Source of the DNA: Devosia sp. 2618
GTDB taxonomy: Bacteria > Pseudomonadota > Alphaproteobacteria > Rhizobiales > Devosiaceae
Length of the DNA stretch: 64,000 nucleotides
Assembly: GCF_040546815.1 (NCBI RefSeq)
Contig: NZ_JBEPOO010000001.1
Span: forward strand, 124,001-188,000
Direction of reading: 5' to 3'
Within the stretch, counting starts at the first letter, position 1. The number at the start of each line of letters is the position of its first letter. Made by a program: the position numbers and the translations under genes. This document shows, piece after piece, positions 43,330-52,206 of this stretch. The notes under the pieces were generated by a model. The model ran no database searches and had not been told where the DNA came from. It saw nothing but the letters and a program-made list of their open reading frames with translations.

Positions 43330-43422
43330 CTGCCCTCGGGCTTGACCCGAGGGGCTGTTTCGGAGCCACAATAATGGCATCGTGAGCGTGGATGGTGGCC
43401 CTCGGGTCAAGCCCGAGGGCAG
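43330..43422. repeat. 24-base perfect inverted repeat with nested hairpins
   Basis: Left arm 43330-43353 and right arm 43399-43422 are exact complements (CTGCCCTCGGGCTTGACCCG onward). Each arm is itself a hairpin with arms CCCTCGGG and CCCGAGGG. It resembles the units at 9692 and 9751. It lies between convergent lrp-type and dxs genes. Confidence 0.8.
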
Positions 43423-43463
43423 CGCGGTGGTTTATTGATGGACAGATTGAGGGCCAGTCGCCC

Positions 43464-45395
43464 CTAGCTGATCTTGCCCAGTGCGGCAGCCATGGCGGCT
43501 TCGTCGTAGCCGAGGGTGGTCAATGCAGTGGCGACGATGCCAGCGCGGTCTAGACCGGCATCGGCGTACATGTCGGCCTGGCTGGAATGCTCCACGAAAC
43601 GATCGGGGATCATCAGTGGCCGGAAGCGCAGTTTGCCGTCGAGCAGGCCATTGGACGCCAGGAACGTCGCGACGTGGCTGCCGAAGCCGCCGATGGAGCC
43701 TTCTTCCGTGGTCAGCAGCACATCGTGCGTGGTGGCCAGCTTGGCAATCAATTCTTCATCAAGCGGCTTGAGGAAGCGGGCATCGGCGACGGTTGGGTTG
43801 AGCCCCAGAGCGGCCAGTTTGTCGGCTGCCGCCAGTACTTCAGCGAGGCGGGTGCCGTAGCTCAGAATGGCGATGGTTGCGCCTTGACGGACGATACGGC
43901 CCTTTCCGATGGTCAGCTTTTGGCCACGGGCGGGCATGTCGACGCCCATGCCTTCACCACGCGGGTAGCGGAAGGCGATCGGGCCGTTGTCATAGGCGGC
44001 GGCGGTCGCCACCATGTGGCGCAGTTCGGCTTCGTCTGCGGCGGCCATCTGCACAATGCCGGGAATGGCGCCGAGATAGGCGGCGTCGTAATTGCCGGCA
44101 TGGGTCGGGCCGTCGGCGCCGACATAGCCAGCGCGGTCGATGGCAAAGCGCACCGGCAGATGCTGGATGGCGACGTCATGCACGACCTGATCGTAGGCGC
44201 GCTGCAGGAAGGTCGAATAGATGGCGACGAAGGGCTTCATGCCTTCGCTAGCCAGACCGGCGGCAAACGTGACCGCGTGCTGTTCGGCAATGCCGACGTC
44301 AAAGACGCGCGTGGGGTGCACTTCGCCGAATTTGTCGAGGCCGGTGCCGGATGGCATGGCGGCGTTGACGGCGACGATCAGCGGGTCGTCATTGGCTTCC
44401 TGGATCAAGGTCTCGGCAAAGACATTGGTATAGGAGGGCGCGTTGGAGACGGCCTTGGCCTGCGCGCCGGTGATGACGTTGAACTTGGAGACGCCGTGAT
44501 ATTTGTCGGCGGAATCCTCGGCCGGGCCATAGCCCTTGCCCTTTTTGGTCACGACATGAACGAGGATCGGGCCAGCGGCCGCGTCCCTTACATTATCGAG
44601 AATGGGTAGCAGGTGATCGAGGTTGTGGCCGTCGATGGGCCCGACATAATAAAAGCCAAGCTCTTCAAACAGCGTGCCGCCGGTAAAGAACGAGCGGGCA
44701 AACTCTTCGGTGCGGCGAGCCGGTTCGTGCAGGAACGGCGGCAGCTTGCTGAGGAGGTTCTTGGCCGCTTCGCGCGTGCCGCGGTAGACCGGGCCTGAGA
44801 CCAGCCGGGCCAGATAGGCGCTGAGCGCACCGGTGGGCGGGGCAATCGACATGTCATTGTCGTTGAGCACGACGATCAGCCGGGCATCCATGGCGCCAGC
44901 ATTGTTCATCGCCTCATAGGCCATTCCGGCCGACATGGCGCCATCGCCGATAACCGCGATGACATTGCGCGGGGTGTCGGTCAGTTCGCTGGCGACCGCC
45001 ATGCCGAGGCCGGCGGAAATCGAGGTCGAGGAGTGGCCAGCGCCAAACGGATCGTATTCGCTCTCGGCGCGGCGGGTGAAACCGGACAGGCCATCCTTTT
45101 GGCGCAACGTGCGAATGCGGCCGCGGCGGCCAGTCAGGATCTTGTGCGGATAGGCCTGATGGCCGACGTCCCAGATGATCCGGTCATGCGGGGTATCGAA
45201 CACGGCATGGAGCGCAACCGTCAGTTCGACAACGCCGAGCCCCGCGCCCAGGTGGCCACCAGTGACGGAGACCGCGTCGATCATTTCCGCGCGGAGTTCA
45301 TCTGCGACCTGGCGCAGGTTCTCACGGGGCATGGCGCGCAGGTCAGCAGGGGACTGCACGGTGTCGAGAAGGGGTGTTGTGGGCTTGTCAGCCAA
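43464..45395 (-). CDS. dxs: 1-deoxy-D-xylulose-5-phosphate synthase
   Basis: A 643-residue thiamine diphosphate enzyme. The GDG motif is in [20 protein letters not shown], the substrate His in [10 protein letters not shown], and the pyrimidine-domain Glu in [15 protein letters not shown]. The signature [18 protein letters not shown] follows. It joins pyruvate and glyceraldehyde-3-phosphate in the first step of the MEP isoprenoid pathway. The start is a TTG at 45393-45395 preceded by AAGGA; the next in-frame ATG would remove about 20 conserved residues. No other isoprenoid genes are adjacent. Confidence 0.96.
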   Translation of the reverse strand: MADKPTTPLLDTVQSPADLRAMPRENLRQVADELRAEMIDAVSVTGGHLGAGLGVVELTVALHAVFDTPHDRIIWDVGHQAYPHKILTGRRGRIRTLRQKDGLSGFTRRAESEYDPFGAGHSSTSISAGLGMAVASELTDTPRNVIAVIGDGAMSAGMAYEAMNNAGAMDARLIVVLNDNDMSIAPPTGALSAYLARLVSGPVYRGTREAAKNLLSKLPPFLHEPARRTEEFARSFFTGGTLFEELGFYYVGPIDGHNLDHLLPILDNVRDAAAGPILVHVVTKKGKGYGPAEDSADKYHGVSKFNVITGAQAKAVSNAPSYTNVFAETLIQEANDDPLIVAVNAAMPSGTGLDKFGEVHPTRVFDVGIAEQHAVTFAAGLASEGMKPFVAIYSTFLQRAYDQVVHDVAIQHLPVRFAIDRAGYVGADGPTHAGNYDAAYLGAIPGIVQMAAADEAELRHMVATAAAYDNGPIAFRYPRGEGMGVDMPARGQKLTIGKGRIVRQGATIAILSYGTRLAEVLAAADKLAALGLNPTVADARFLKPLDEELIAKLATTHDVLLTTEEGSIGGFGSHVATFLASNGLLDGKLRFRPLMIPDRFVEHSSQADMYADAGLDRAGIVATALTTLGYDEAAMAAALGKIS

Positions 45396-45544
45396 GGGCG
45401 GCGTCCTTTGCCAAAAGCGTCGTTAACCCAGTTCTTTAGGCTCAGGTCGGGGGCTTTGCAATAAGTTCAACCCCGCTGCGCCAAACTGCGGCAGGTTTAG
45501 CTAGGGCGCTAACGCGCCCCAATTATGGCTGAGATTGCGAAGGC

Positions 45545-47308
45545 TTAGTTGACCGCGAGCGCGACGGGCGCTGCCGTGACGAAACCGGTATGGGACAGGC
45601 CCTGTGGGAAATCACCCACGGCAAGCGTCGTCACATAGCGGCCCATTTCGGCAGTTGGGTCGAAATCGGCTTCGTCATGATCCCAGATCACTGCGAAGTG
45701 GTCCGAAGTCAGGGCGGCCGGGGCGGTGAACACATCGGCGATATGCTCGAGATCGGGCGCGATCAGGTCTGGCGTGCGCATGTCGTTGACGCCGGGGCGC
45801 TTGGCGAGATGGGCAGCAAGGGCTGCGGCGACAGGTTCGTCCTGCTTGGCGGCTTCAAAGGTGCCGCTGAACAGGTTGCTGGCGCCGGTAACCGTCTGCT
45901 GACCGCCGAGAGAGGCCGTGCGCACGTTTGGAACGAGAGCGGGCAGGGCACTGGCCGGCGCCGGAATGGCGGCGGTGGTGGCTGGAGCGTTCTCGATCAG
46001 CATCTGCAGGGATCGCTGGGATTCAGGATTCTGCGTTGCGGCATAGGCGGTCACGATATCTTCGCGATCCGACATGATCAGGCGTGGCTGAGGTACAGGG
46101 GCCATGAAGGAGGCCAGAGCGCTGACGGCGCTGCCGGCCGGCATGGCGGCAGCGGTTGCAACCTGCAGGCGCTCGGATTTGAGCGCAGGAACTGGCGCGA
46201 TGTCAGCAGCTGGAACTTCGGCGGTGCGCAGTTCTTCTTCACTCAGTGGCGCGCTGCCAACGGTCGAGAATGGAATGGCGATGGGAGCGGGCGCAACATC
46301 GGCCTGCGCAGCCTGCATTGGCGCAGGAGCGGCGGCGAGCGACGCCGAGCGCATGGCTGGCATTGGGGCCAACTGTGAGCTTGCCTGTTGCGGCGCAATA
46401 GCTGCCATCTGAACAGGTGCAGCCGCGGCAATTGGCGCTGGGGCCGGAGCCCGTGGTGCTGGCGCTGCGGCTGCGGCCTGAACGGGGGCCGCGGGGCGGG
46501 CTGCTGCCTGCTGGCTGTTGCCATTGCCGCCAAAGAACATGTCCATCAACGTGCGGCCACCATTGCTGTTGGACGCAACCTGGGTGCCCGAGCTGCTCGA
46601 GGAACCATTGCATGGATAGGCGTGGCACTTCTTCCACTCGGCCATGGCGACCTGATAGCCTTCCTGCGACAGCGGCTTGCCATCGGTGGGAACGTGCATG
46701 GTGCGGCCGTCGGGAAAGAGTTCCTGCAACTGGGCACGGGTCATGCGTGGCCAGGCGCGGACGGAGCCGACGTCAAGGTGAACGAAAGGGCTGCCCGAGG
46801 TTGGGTAAAAGCCGACGCCGCCGACCTGCTTGCGCATGGCCGCAGCGCGCAGACGTGGCAGGGCCACGCCGGGAATGAAAAAGTCCATCGCTGTGCCGCG
46901 CATGTGCTGGGAATTTTCAGCAACGCCCGATGAGGTTTCGCGCAGCATGGCATTGGTGGCGGGCGAGCGATAAGCCGACACGACATTGATCGGCTGGCTC
47001 GCGCCAACTTCCTGGTAAACTTCCCAGACCAGATCGAACAGACGCGGGTCCATCTTGGCAGGTTCGTTACGGCGCCAGTCGCGCAGGAAGACGTTGAGCT
47101 CATTCAGGCCCGATTGGACATATTGCCCATTGCGCTTGAAGACGATCCGCGAGGTTTCCTTGGTGTGGGTATAGTAGAGGTACAGCGCACGCTCACTGGC
47201 CGCTGCGGCCGGAACAACGGCCTGCGGCAGGATGATTGTGATGCTCATAAGGGCGGCTACAAAGAGCCGCGCGATATGGTGCCGTATCAAATTGGAATTC
47301 CCCGTCAC
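45545..47308 (-). CDS. DUF882 (YcbK-like) peptidase-family protein with a long Ala/Pro tail
   Basis: A 587-residue exported protein. A signal peptide (about residues 1-37, ending AAAASE) precedes a DUF882/M15-like domain. NVVSAYRSPATNAML, SQHMRGTAMDFFIPG and SPFVHLDVG give the His-x6-Asp and His metal-ligand set expected of D-Ala-D-Ala-type peptidases. From about residue 255 onward the sequence is a low-complexity Ala/Pro-rich linker, then a C-terminal region without known motifs. Typical homologues are much shorter, about 180-230 residues. Starts at GTG 47306-47308. It lies downstream of an L,D-transpeptidase gene, so both probably remodel peptidoglycan. Confidence 0.87.
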   Translation of the reverse strand: MTGNSNLIRHHIARLFVAALMSITIILPQAVVPAAAASERALYLYYTHTKETSRIVFKRNGQYVQSGLNELNVFLRDWRRNEPAKMDPRLFDLVWEVYQEVGASQPINVVSAYRSPATNAMLRETSSGVAENSQHMRGTAMDFFIPGVALPRLRAAAMRKQVGGVGFYPTSGSPFVHLDVGSVRAWPRMTRAQLQELFPDGRTMHVPTDGKPLSQEGYQVAMAEWKKCHAYPCNGSSSSSGTQVASNSNGGRTLMDMFFGGNGNSQQAAARPAAPVQAAAAAPAPRAPAPAPIAAAAPVQMAAIAPQQASSQLAPMPAMRSASLAAAPAPMQAAQADVAPAPIAIPFSTVGSAPLSEEELRTAEVPAADIAPVPALKSERLQVATAAAMPAGSAVSALASFMAPVPQPRLIMSDREDIVTAYAATQNPESQRSLQMLIENAPATTAAIPAPASALPALVPNVRTASLGGQQTVTGASNLFSGTFEAAKQDEPVAAALAAHLAKRPGVNDMRTPDLIAPDLEHIADVFTAPAALTSDHFAVIWDHDEADFDPTAEMGRYVTTLAVGDFPQGLSHTGFVTAAPVALAVN

Positions 47309-47500
47309 GCGATACTCTGCCCGGTTGGTTGCCAGTGTGGTCAGATATTAGCGTAGAAAGTCATCGAATTTATTAACGCTAAGAAGACCTCTAGCAGCCC
47401 ATTGGGCCCCTCACGGATAGTTTATAACCCCCAAAACGGGGCGCAACCAAGGCAAAATTATGAACTGAGGGTTAAGAGCCATGGCGGGGGAGGCAGCGTG

Positions 47501-47539
47501 GAGGGCCAAGTTATGACCGATGAAACGGTCTCGGCCCTC
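47501..47539. other. Nested stem-loop between L,D-transpeptidase and DUF882 genes
   Basis: GAGGGCC (47501-47507) pairs with GGCCCTC (47533-47539), and inside it GACCG (47515-47519) pairs with CGGTC (47526-47530). It lies 17 bases past the L,D-transpeptidase stop. No T-run on the minus strand, so it is a structural element of uncertain role. Confidence 0.4.
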
Positions 47540-47555
47540 CCGGCTTAATGCGTGA

Positions 47556-49256
47556 TCAGGGTGCCAGCTGATCGACCACCGGGGCCGTGTCGGCAACGAT
47601 GGCAGGCGTGCTGCCGGCAACCTTGAGGCCCATGGCAGCGATCAAAGCAGCGTTGTGGCCATAGACGTCGCCGTAGGAGCGGAGCGAGCCATCGGGGGCA
47701 ACGCGGATCGTGAAGTAGGCGATGTGGACCGGGATCTGCTTTTCCGGATTTACCCAACGCTCGGACGGGCCAAACATGGCCTCAAGCGAGGCACGGCTGA
47801 TATTGGCTTCATTTTCCATCAAGGCGCCGGCAAATTCCATCGGGTTTTCCACACGCACGCAGCCATGGCTGAAAGCGCGCGCCGAGCGGGCAAACAGCGA
47901 CTTGGACGGGGTGTCGTGCAGATAGACGTCATGCTTGTTGGGGAACAGGAACTTGATCTGGCCCAAAGCATTGCCCGGCCCGGGGCGCTGGCGCACGCGG
48001 AACGGGAAGTTGTTGACGCTGACCTGGGACCAATCGACCTGCGACGGGCTGACCGGGTTGCCATTGTAGAGCAGGTCCATGTTCTGGCGGTCGGTATAGC
48101 TGGTATTGCGCATCACAGCGGGGGCGATTTCGCCCTTGATGATGGAGCTTGGCACGTTCCAATAGGGGTTTACGACGACATGGCGGATGTTGTCGGAAAA
48201 GACCGGCGTCTGGTTTTTCACGGTGCCGACGACGACGCGGGTGGCGTATTCTTCGGCGCCATTGCGATTGATCGAAAGGCGGTATTCGGGGATGTTGACC
48301 AGTACGTTGAACGCGCCAAGGTCGCGCGGCATCCAGCGCCAGCGTTCCATATTGGCCACGATGTCGGCTCGGGTGATCTGGAGGCCACCATTGAGCGCGA
48401 CCAGGGTCGCCGGGCCCATGACGCCATCAACCTCAAGGCTGAGGCTGGCCTGGAAGGTCTTCATCACTTCGACCAGGGCATCGTCATAGACGAGGCCATC
48501 GACAGGCGGCAGGCCGAGGCGGGCGCGGAGCGCTGGCACACGTGGATCGCTCATACCTGGCTTCAGGGTCGGGCCGGACGCGATCTGGGCCGGGCGCTGG
48601 TTGTTCTTGTCGTCGAAGTTGACGAGAGCGGCCTTGAGCGCCAGAAATTCGGGATGGGTTGGTTCGAGCGCTGCCAGCACTGCCACTGGATCGGGGCTGG
48701 TGGCGAGCTGCACGAGGAGCGCGGCCTCATCGAGCTTTTTGGGCGTGATGTCGAGGTTTTCGCTGACCGATAGCGGCACGATGCGGCCGGTATAGATATG
48801 GGTCGCATAGCGCAGGGCGGCAGCCGAAAACGCGGTTTCGAGCGCGGCCATCTTGAGCGGTTCGCCCTTGGCGCCAGCGGTATTGAGGTTAGCGGTCAGA
48901 TAATCCTCAGGGCGCAGGCCTTCGTCGGCCGCGGATTCAAACAGCTTGAGGATTTTCTGGGCAGGGGCGGAAAAGGTCACGTCGCCATTGGCGGCCTGAT
49001 CGAGCCAGATCGGCTCAAAATGGCGGCCGCCATAGAAGAAATAGAGCTTCTGGGCTTCGTTATAGGCGACCGTCTGCTTGGCCGAACCGTAATAGGTCGC
49101 CGACAGGCCGGTCTTGATGGTCTGGGCCAGTTCGGATTGCGGTGGAGCGATAATGACCGGGCTGGCGGCAAGGCCGGCCACTTCCTGGGCATAGACGGGA
49201 AACACGCCACCAGCGCCAGCGAGGGCGACAACCAGACAGACCGCAATCTTATTCAT
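47556..49256 (-). CDS. L,D-transpeptidase, YcbB type
   Basis: A 566-residue exported transpeptidase. The signal peptide ends VYAQE. A peptidoglycan-binding-like helical region (PALRARLGLPPVDGLVYDDA) precedes the YkuD catalytic domain with ARSARAFSHGCVRVENP near residues 456-472; Cys about 466 is the nucleophile. It forms 3-3 cross-links in peptidoglycan or anchors proteins to it. The length and domain order match YcbB/LdtD. Start: ATG 49254-49256 with GGAG upstream. Followed by the DUF882 gene. Confidence 0.93.
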   Translation of the reverse strand: MNKIAVCLVVALAGAGGVFPVYAQEVAGLAASPVIIAPPQSELAQTIKTGLSATYYGSAKQTVAYNEAQKLYFFYGGRHFEPIWLDQAANGDVTFSAPAQKILKLFESAADEGLRPEDYLTANLNTAGAKGEPLKMAALETAFSAAALRYATHIYTGRIVPLSVSENLDITPKKLDEAALLVQLATSPDPVAVLAALEPTHPEFLALKAALVNFDDKNNQRPAQIASGPTLKPGMSDPRVPALRARLGLPPVDGLVYDDALVEVMKTFQASLSLEVDGVMGPATLVALNGGLQITRADIVANMERWRWMPRDLGAFNVLVNIPEYRLSINRNGAEEYATRVVVGTVKNQTPVFSDNIRHVVVNPYWNVPSSIIKGEIAPAVMRNTSYTDRQNMDLLYNGNPVSPSQVDWSQVSVNNFPFRVRQRPGPGNALGQIKFLFPNKHDVYLHDTPSKSLFARSARAFSHGCVRVENPMEFAGALMENEANISRASLEAMFGPSERWVNPEKQIPVHIAYFTIRVAPDGSLRSYGDVYGHNAALIAAMGLKVAGSTPAIVADTAPVVDQLAP

Positions 49257-49434
49257 TTGTGCTCCATGCACGGCAAAGGATTTTCGCCGATCAACTGACC
49301 CGTTGCTTGCTGAGTCCAAAGATCAGGCGATGAAAATCAATACTCTGCAAACCTTAACAGGAGCAATTGCTCGCAATTTTGTGAGCATGAATTGTGGTGC
49401 TGGTGCAACGTTTTGGCCACGGCGCGGCGTGTGG

Positions 49435-50919
49435 TTACGCCGCGTCGTTGATCAATTCTTCGGCCAGGCCGTATTCGTGGAGTTTGCGATAGAGCGTCGA
49501 GCGACCGATCTTGAGGGCGCGGGCCACGCGTGACATGCGACCGCCATGATGGGCGATGGCAAAGACGATTGCGGCGCGCTCGATTTCGGCAAGGGCGGCG
49601 ATTTCCCCGGTTGGATCGAGGAAACGATCTGGCACCGACGGCATTTCGATCACGGCGCGCTGGCGGGCAGGGGCGGTGTCGATGTGGATCGGGCCATCGG
49701 GAACAGGAACGGCGGCAATGGCTTTGACGGCGATGTCGCGGCCTGAAGACTGGGCGACGATCTGCGGGAAATCAACGCTTTGGAGGAAGGCTTCGTCGGT
49801 GAGGACGATAGCGCGATAGACCGCGTTTTCGAGTTGGCGGACGTTGCCCGGCCAGTCATAGGCCATGAGAAGGCTGAGCGCCGACGGTGAAATGCCCAGG
49901 ATGCGCTTGCCGGCTTCGGCGGCAAAGCGCGAGGTGAACATCGACACCAAGTCCTGAATGTCTTCCATGCGCTCGCGCAGTGGCGGCACATAGATGGGGA
50001 AGACATTGAGGCGGTAATAGAGGTCTTCGCGGAACTCGCCGGATTTGGCGAGGTTGAGCAGGCGGCGGTTGGTGGCCGAGATGACCCGGACGTTGACGCG
50101 CTCTGAGCGGGTGGCGCCGACCGGCTCGATCTCGCCGTCCTGCAAAGCGCGGAGCAGTTTGACCTGCGTGTCGAGTGGCAGTTCGCCAACTTCGTCGAGG
50201 AATAGCGTGCCGTTATGGGCTTCGGCGAATTTACCGACCTGATCGGCCACGGCACCGGTAAAGGCGCCCTTCTTGTGGCCGAACAAAACCGACTCCACCA
50301 GATTGGGTGGAATGGCGCCGCAGTTGACGGTGATGAAGGGCTTGCCGGCGCGGTCGCTGGAACCCTGAATGATGCGGGCGATCAGCTCTTTGCCGACGCC
50401 GGTTTCGCCTTCGATCAGCACCGGAATGGTGGATTTTCCGGCCTTGGCGCAGAGCGTCAAGACACGCTCCATGCTGGGCGCGCGGGCGATCATGTCGGAG
50501 GCCGAGAATGTGCCGCTCTTGCGGGCGCGTTCGGAGCGGATGGCGGCTTCGAGCGCATCGAGCTTCATGGCATTGCGCAGCGAGACAACGAGGCGTTCGG
50601 GCGCGACTGGTTTGACGAAATAGTCGGCAGCGCCATTGCGCATGGCCGAAATCACGGTTTCAAGCGAGGCGTTGGCAGTCTGGATGATGACGGGCGTGGT
50701 CAGGCCTTCGCGGCGCATCGCGTCCATCACGCCCATACCGTCGAGGTCGGGCATGACGAGATCGAGAATCATCGCGCCGATATTGCGATCATCGCGCAGA
50801 ATGGTCAGCGCCTGCTCGCCGCTGGTGGCGGTGAGCGGCTTGAAACCAGCGCGATTGGCGACTTCTGCCGTCAGGCGCAGTTGAACCGGATCATCATCGA
50901 CTACCAGAACGCGCGTCAT
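49435..50919 (-). CDS. Sigma-54-dependent response regulator, NtrC family
   Basis: A 494-residue activator with three domains. The receiver has phospho-acceptor Asp53 in ILDLVMPDLDG and Lys in FVKPV. The AAA+ domain has Walker A EGETGVGKE, the sigma-54 contact loop GAFTGA (about residue 217) and Walker B GTLFLDEVGELP. The C-terminal Fis-type helix-turn-helix reads MSRVARALKIGRSTLYRKLH. It activates sigma-54 promoters when phosphorylated. The ATG has GGAGTTT upstream. No histidine kinase lies next to it, so its signal is unknown. It diverges from an iron-siderophore-type binding protein across about 200 bases. Confidence 0.94.
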   Translation of the reverse strand: MTRVLVVDDDPVQLRLTAEVANRAGFKPLTATSGEQALTILRDDRNIGAMILDLVMPDLDGMGVMDAMRREGLTTPVIIQTANASLETVISAMRNGAADYFVKPVAPERLVVSLRNAMKLDALEAAIRSERARKSGTFSASDMIARAPSMERVLTLCAKAGKSTIPVLIEGETGVGKELIARIIQGSSDRAGKPFITVNCGAIPPNLVESVLFGHKKGAFTGAVADQVGKFAEAHNGTLFLDEVGELPLDTQVKLLRALQDGEIEPVGATRSERVNVRVISATNRRLLNLAKSGEFREDLYYRLNVFPIYVPPLRERMEDIQDLVSMFTSRFAAEAGKRILGISPSALSLLMAYDWPGNVRQLENAVYRAIVLTDEAFLQSVDFPQIVAQSSGRDIAVKAIAAVPVPDGPIHIDTAPARQRAVIEMPSVPDRFLDPTGEIAALAEIERAAIVFAIAHHGGRMSRVARALKIGRSTLYRKLHEYGLAEELINDAA

Positions 50920-51041
50920 CCAAACTCCAGTCTTCTTGGTTACGGCATCGAATCGTGTGCCGTTTTGGGAAGAGGATGGGGCGAGGGTGTTAAGGGGCGA
51001 TTAATCATAGGAATTTTATCGCCGCGTTTTAGCAGTGCGCA

Positions 51042-51068
51042 TTAATTTGACTGTAGAAGTCATATTAA
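51042..51068. promoter_or_regulatory. AT-rich dyad upstream of the orphan binding protein
   Basis: Arms TTAATTTGACT and AGTCATATTAA flank a short centre; outer TTAA and inner GACT/AGTC match perfectly, with mismatches between. It lies 56 bases before the binding-protein start and could bind an iron- or ligand-responsive regulator. It does not match a Fur or Irr box I can name. Confidence 0.35.
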
Positions 51069-51123
51069 TTACAGGCTCAGGCAATGCCGCCATTTGGTGG
51101 TGGTGCTGTTGACGGAGACTGTC

Positions 51124-52104
51124 GTGCGCCTGCCCAAAACCATCCTTTTCGCCTTGGCACTGCTGGCGACACCCGTCGTTGCCCAGGAGTTTCCGCAGGT
51201 GTTCGAGCACAAGTTCGGCACGACGACGCTTGAGGCTCAGCCGGAGCGCGTGGTGAGCCTGGGCTATTCCAGTATCGACCATTATCTGGCGATGGGCGTG
51301 GCGCCGGTCGCCGTGCGCGAATGGTATGGTGGGTATCCGAACGGATCGTGGCCCTGGGCGCAGGACGCGCTGGGCGATGCGAGCATCACGCTGATTCCGG
51401 AAGACTTCACCTATGAGCAGATCGCGGCGCTGGAGCCCGATGTGATCGAGGCAGTGTCCTCCGGCATTACCGCCGCGCAATATGCCGAGCTCTCCCGGAT
51501 CGCGCCGGTCGTGGCGCCGCAGGAGCAGTATGGCGACTATGGTACGCCCTGGTATGTGCAGACCGACACGATCGGCCGGGTGCTCGGCAAGAGCGCCGAA
51601 GCCAAGGTGCTGGTTGATGGTATCAATCAGCGCATCGCCGATATCGCGGCGGCTCATCCTGAATGGAAGGGCATGACCGCAGCGGTGGCCTTTGCCGACG
51701 TCAATCCCGGCGCGTTCCGCTCGGACGATATCCGCGTCATGACGCTCAACCAGCTTGGCTTTGTGACCCCGGCCGGGATTGACGAGGCGGAATCCAAATA
51801 TGGCTTTTTCACCGAGTTCTCGCTGGAAGACCTGTCGCTGATCGATACGGACCTGTTGGTCTGGATGATGGGCGATGACCTGCCAGACGGTATTGCAGCG
51901 CTCACCATGCGCTCGCGCCTCAAGGCGCATCTGGAAGGTCGCGAAATTCTGGCGGACCGGATGCTGGCGGGAGCCTTCTCTTACTCCTCGCCGCTCAGCC
52001 TTGACTATCTGCTCGACCGGCTGGTGCCCGAGATCGAACTGGCGGTGGATGGCGATCCGGCGACGGTGGTGCCTTCGGCGGCGGCGGTTGGCCTCGCGCC
52101 ATAG
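51124..52104 (+). CDS. Siderophore/iron-type ABC periplasmic binding protein, orphan
   Basis: A 326-residue family 8 (FhuD/FecB-like, PF01497) binding protein. The signal peptide covers residues 1-20 (MRLPKTILFALALLATPVVA). The mature protein begins QEFPQVFEHKFGTT. Family blocks are PERVVSLGYSSIDHYLAMGV, FTYEQIAALEPDVIEA and TGIGRVLG-like DTIGRVLGKSAEAKVL. Such proteins bind ferric siderophores, haem or cobalamin. Start: GTG 51124 with GGAG seven bases before. No permease or ATPase lies alongside, so it must serve a transporter encoded elsewhere. Confidence 0.87.
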   Translation: MRLPKTILFALALLATPVVAQEFPQVFEHKFGTTTLEAQPERVVSLGYSSIDHYLAMGVAPVAVREWYGGYPNGSWPWAQDALGDASITLIPEDFTYEQIAALEPDVIEAVSSGITAAQYAELSRIAPVVAPQEQYGDYGTPWYVQTDTIGRVLGKSAEAKVLVDGINQRIADIAAAHPEWKGMTAAVAFADVNPGAFRSDDIRVMTLNQLGFVTPAGIDEAESKYGFFTEFSLEDLSLIDTDLLVWMMGDDLPDGIAALTMRSRLKAHLEGREILADRMLAGAFSYSSPLSLDYLLDRLVPEIELAVDGDPATVVPSAAAVGLAP

Positions 52105-52206
52105 TGCCACAGGGCGGGTTGACGGGCGTGGCAGCTTGCGCCCTTCCCATCATCCCGCCCGCTCGCTAAGGTCCGCGCAAATTCTGACCAGCCGGAGAGC
52201 CACGCC

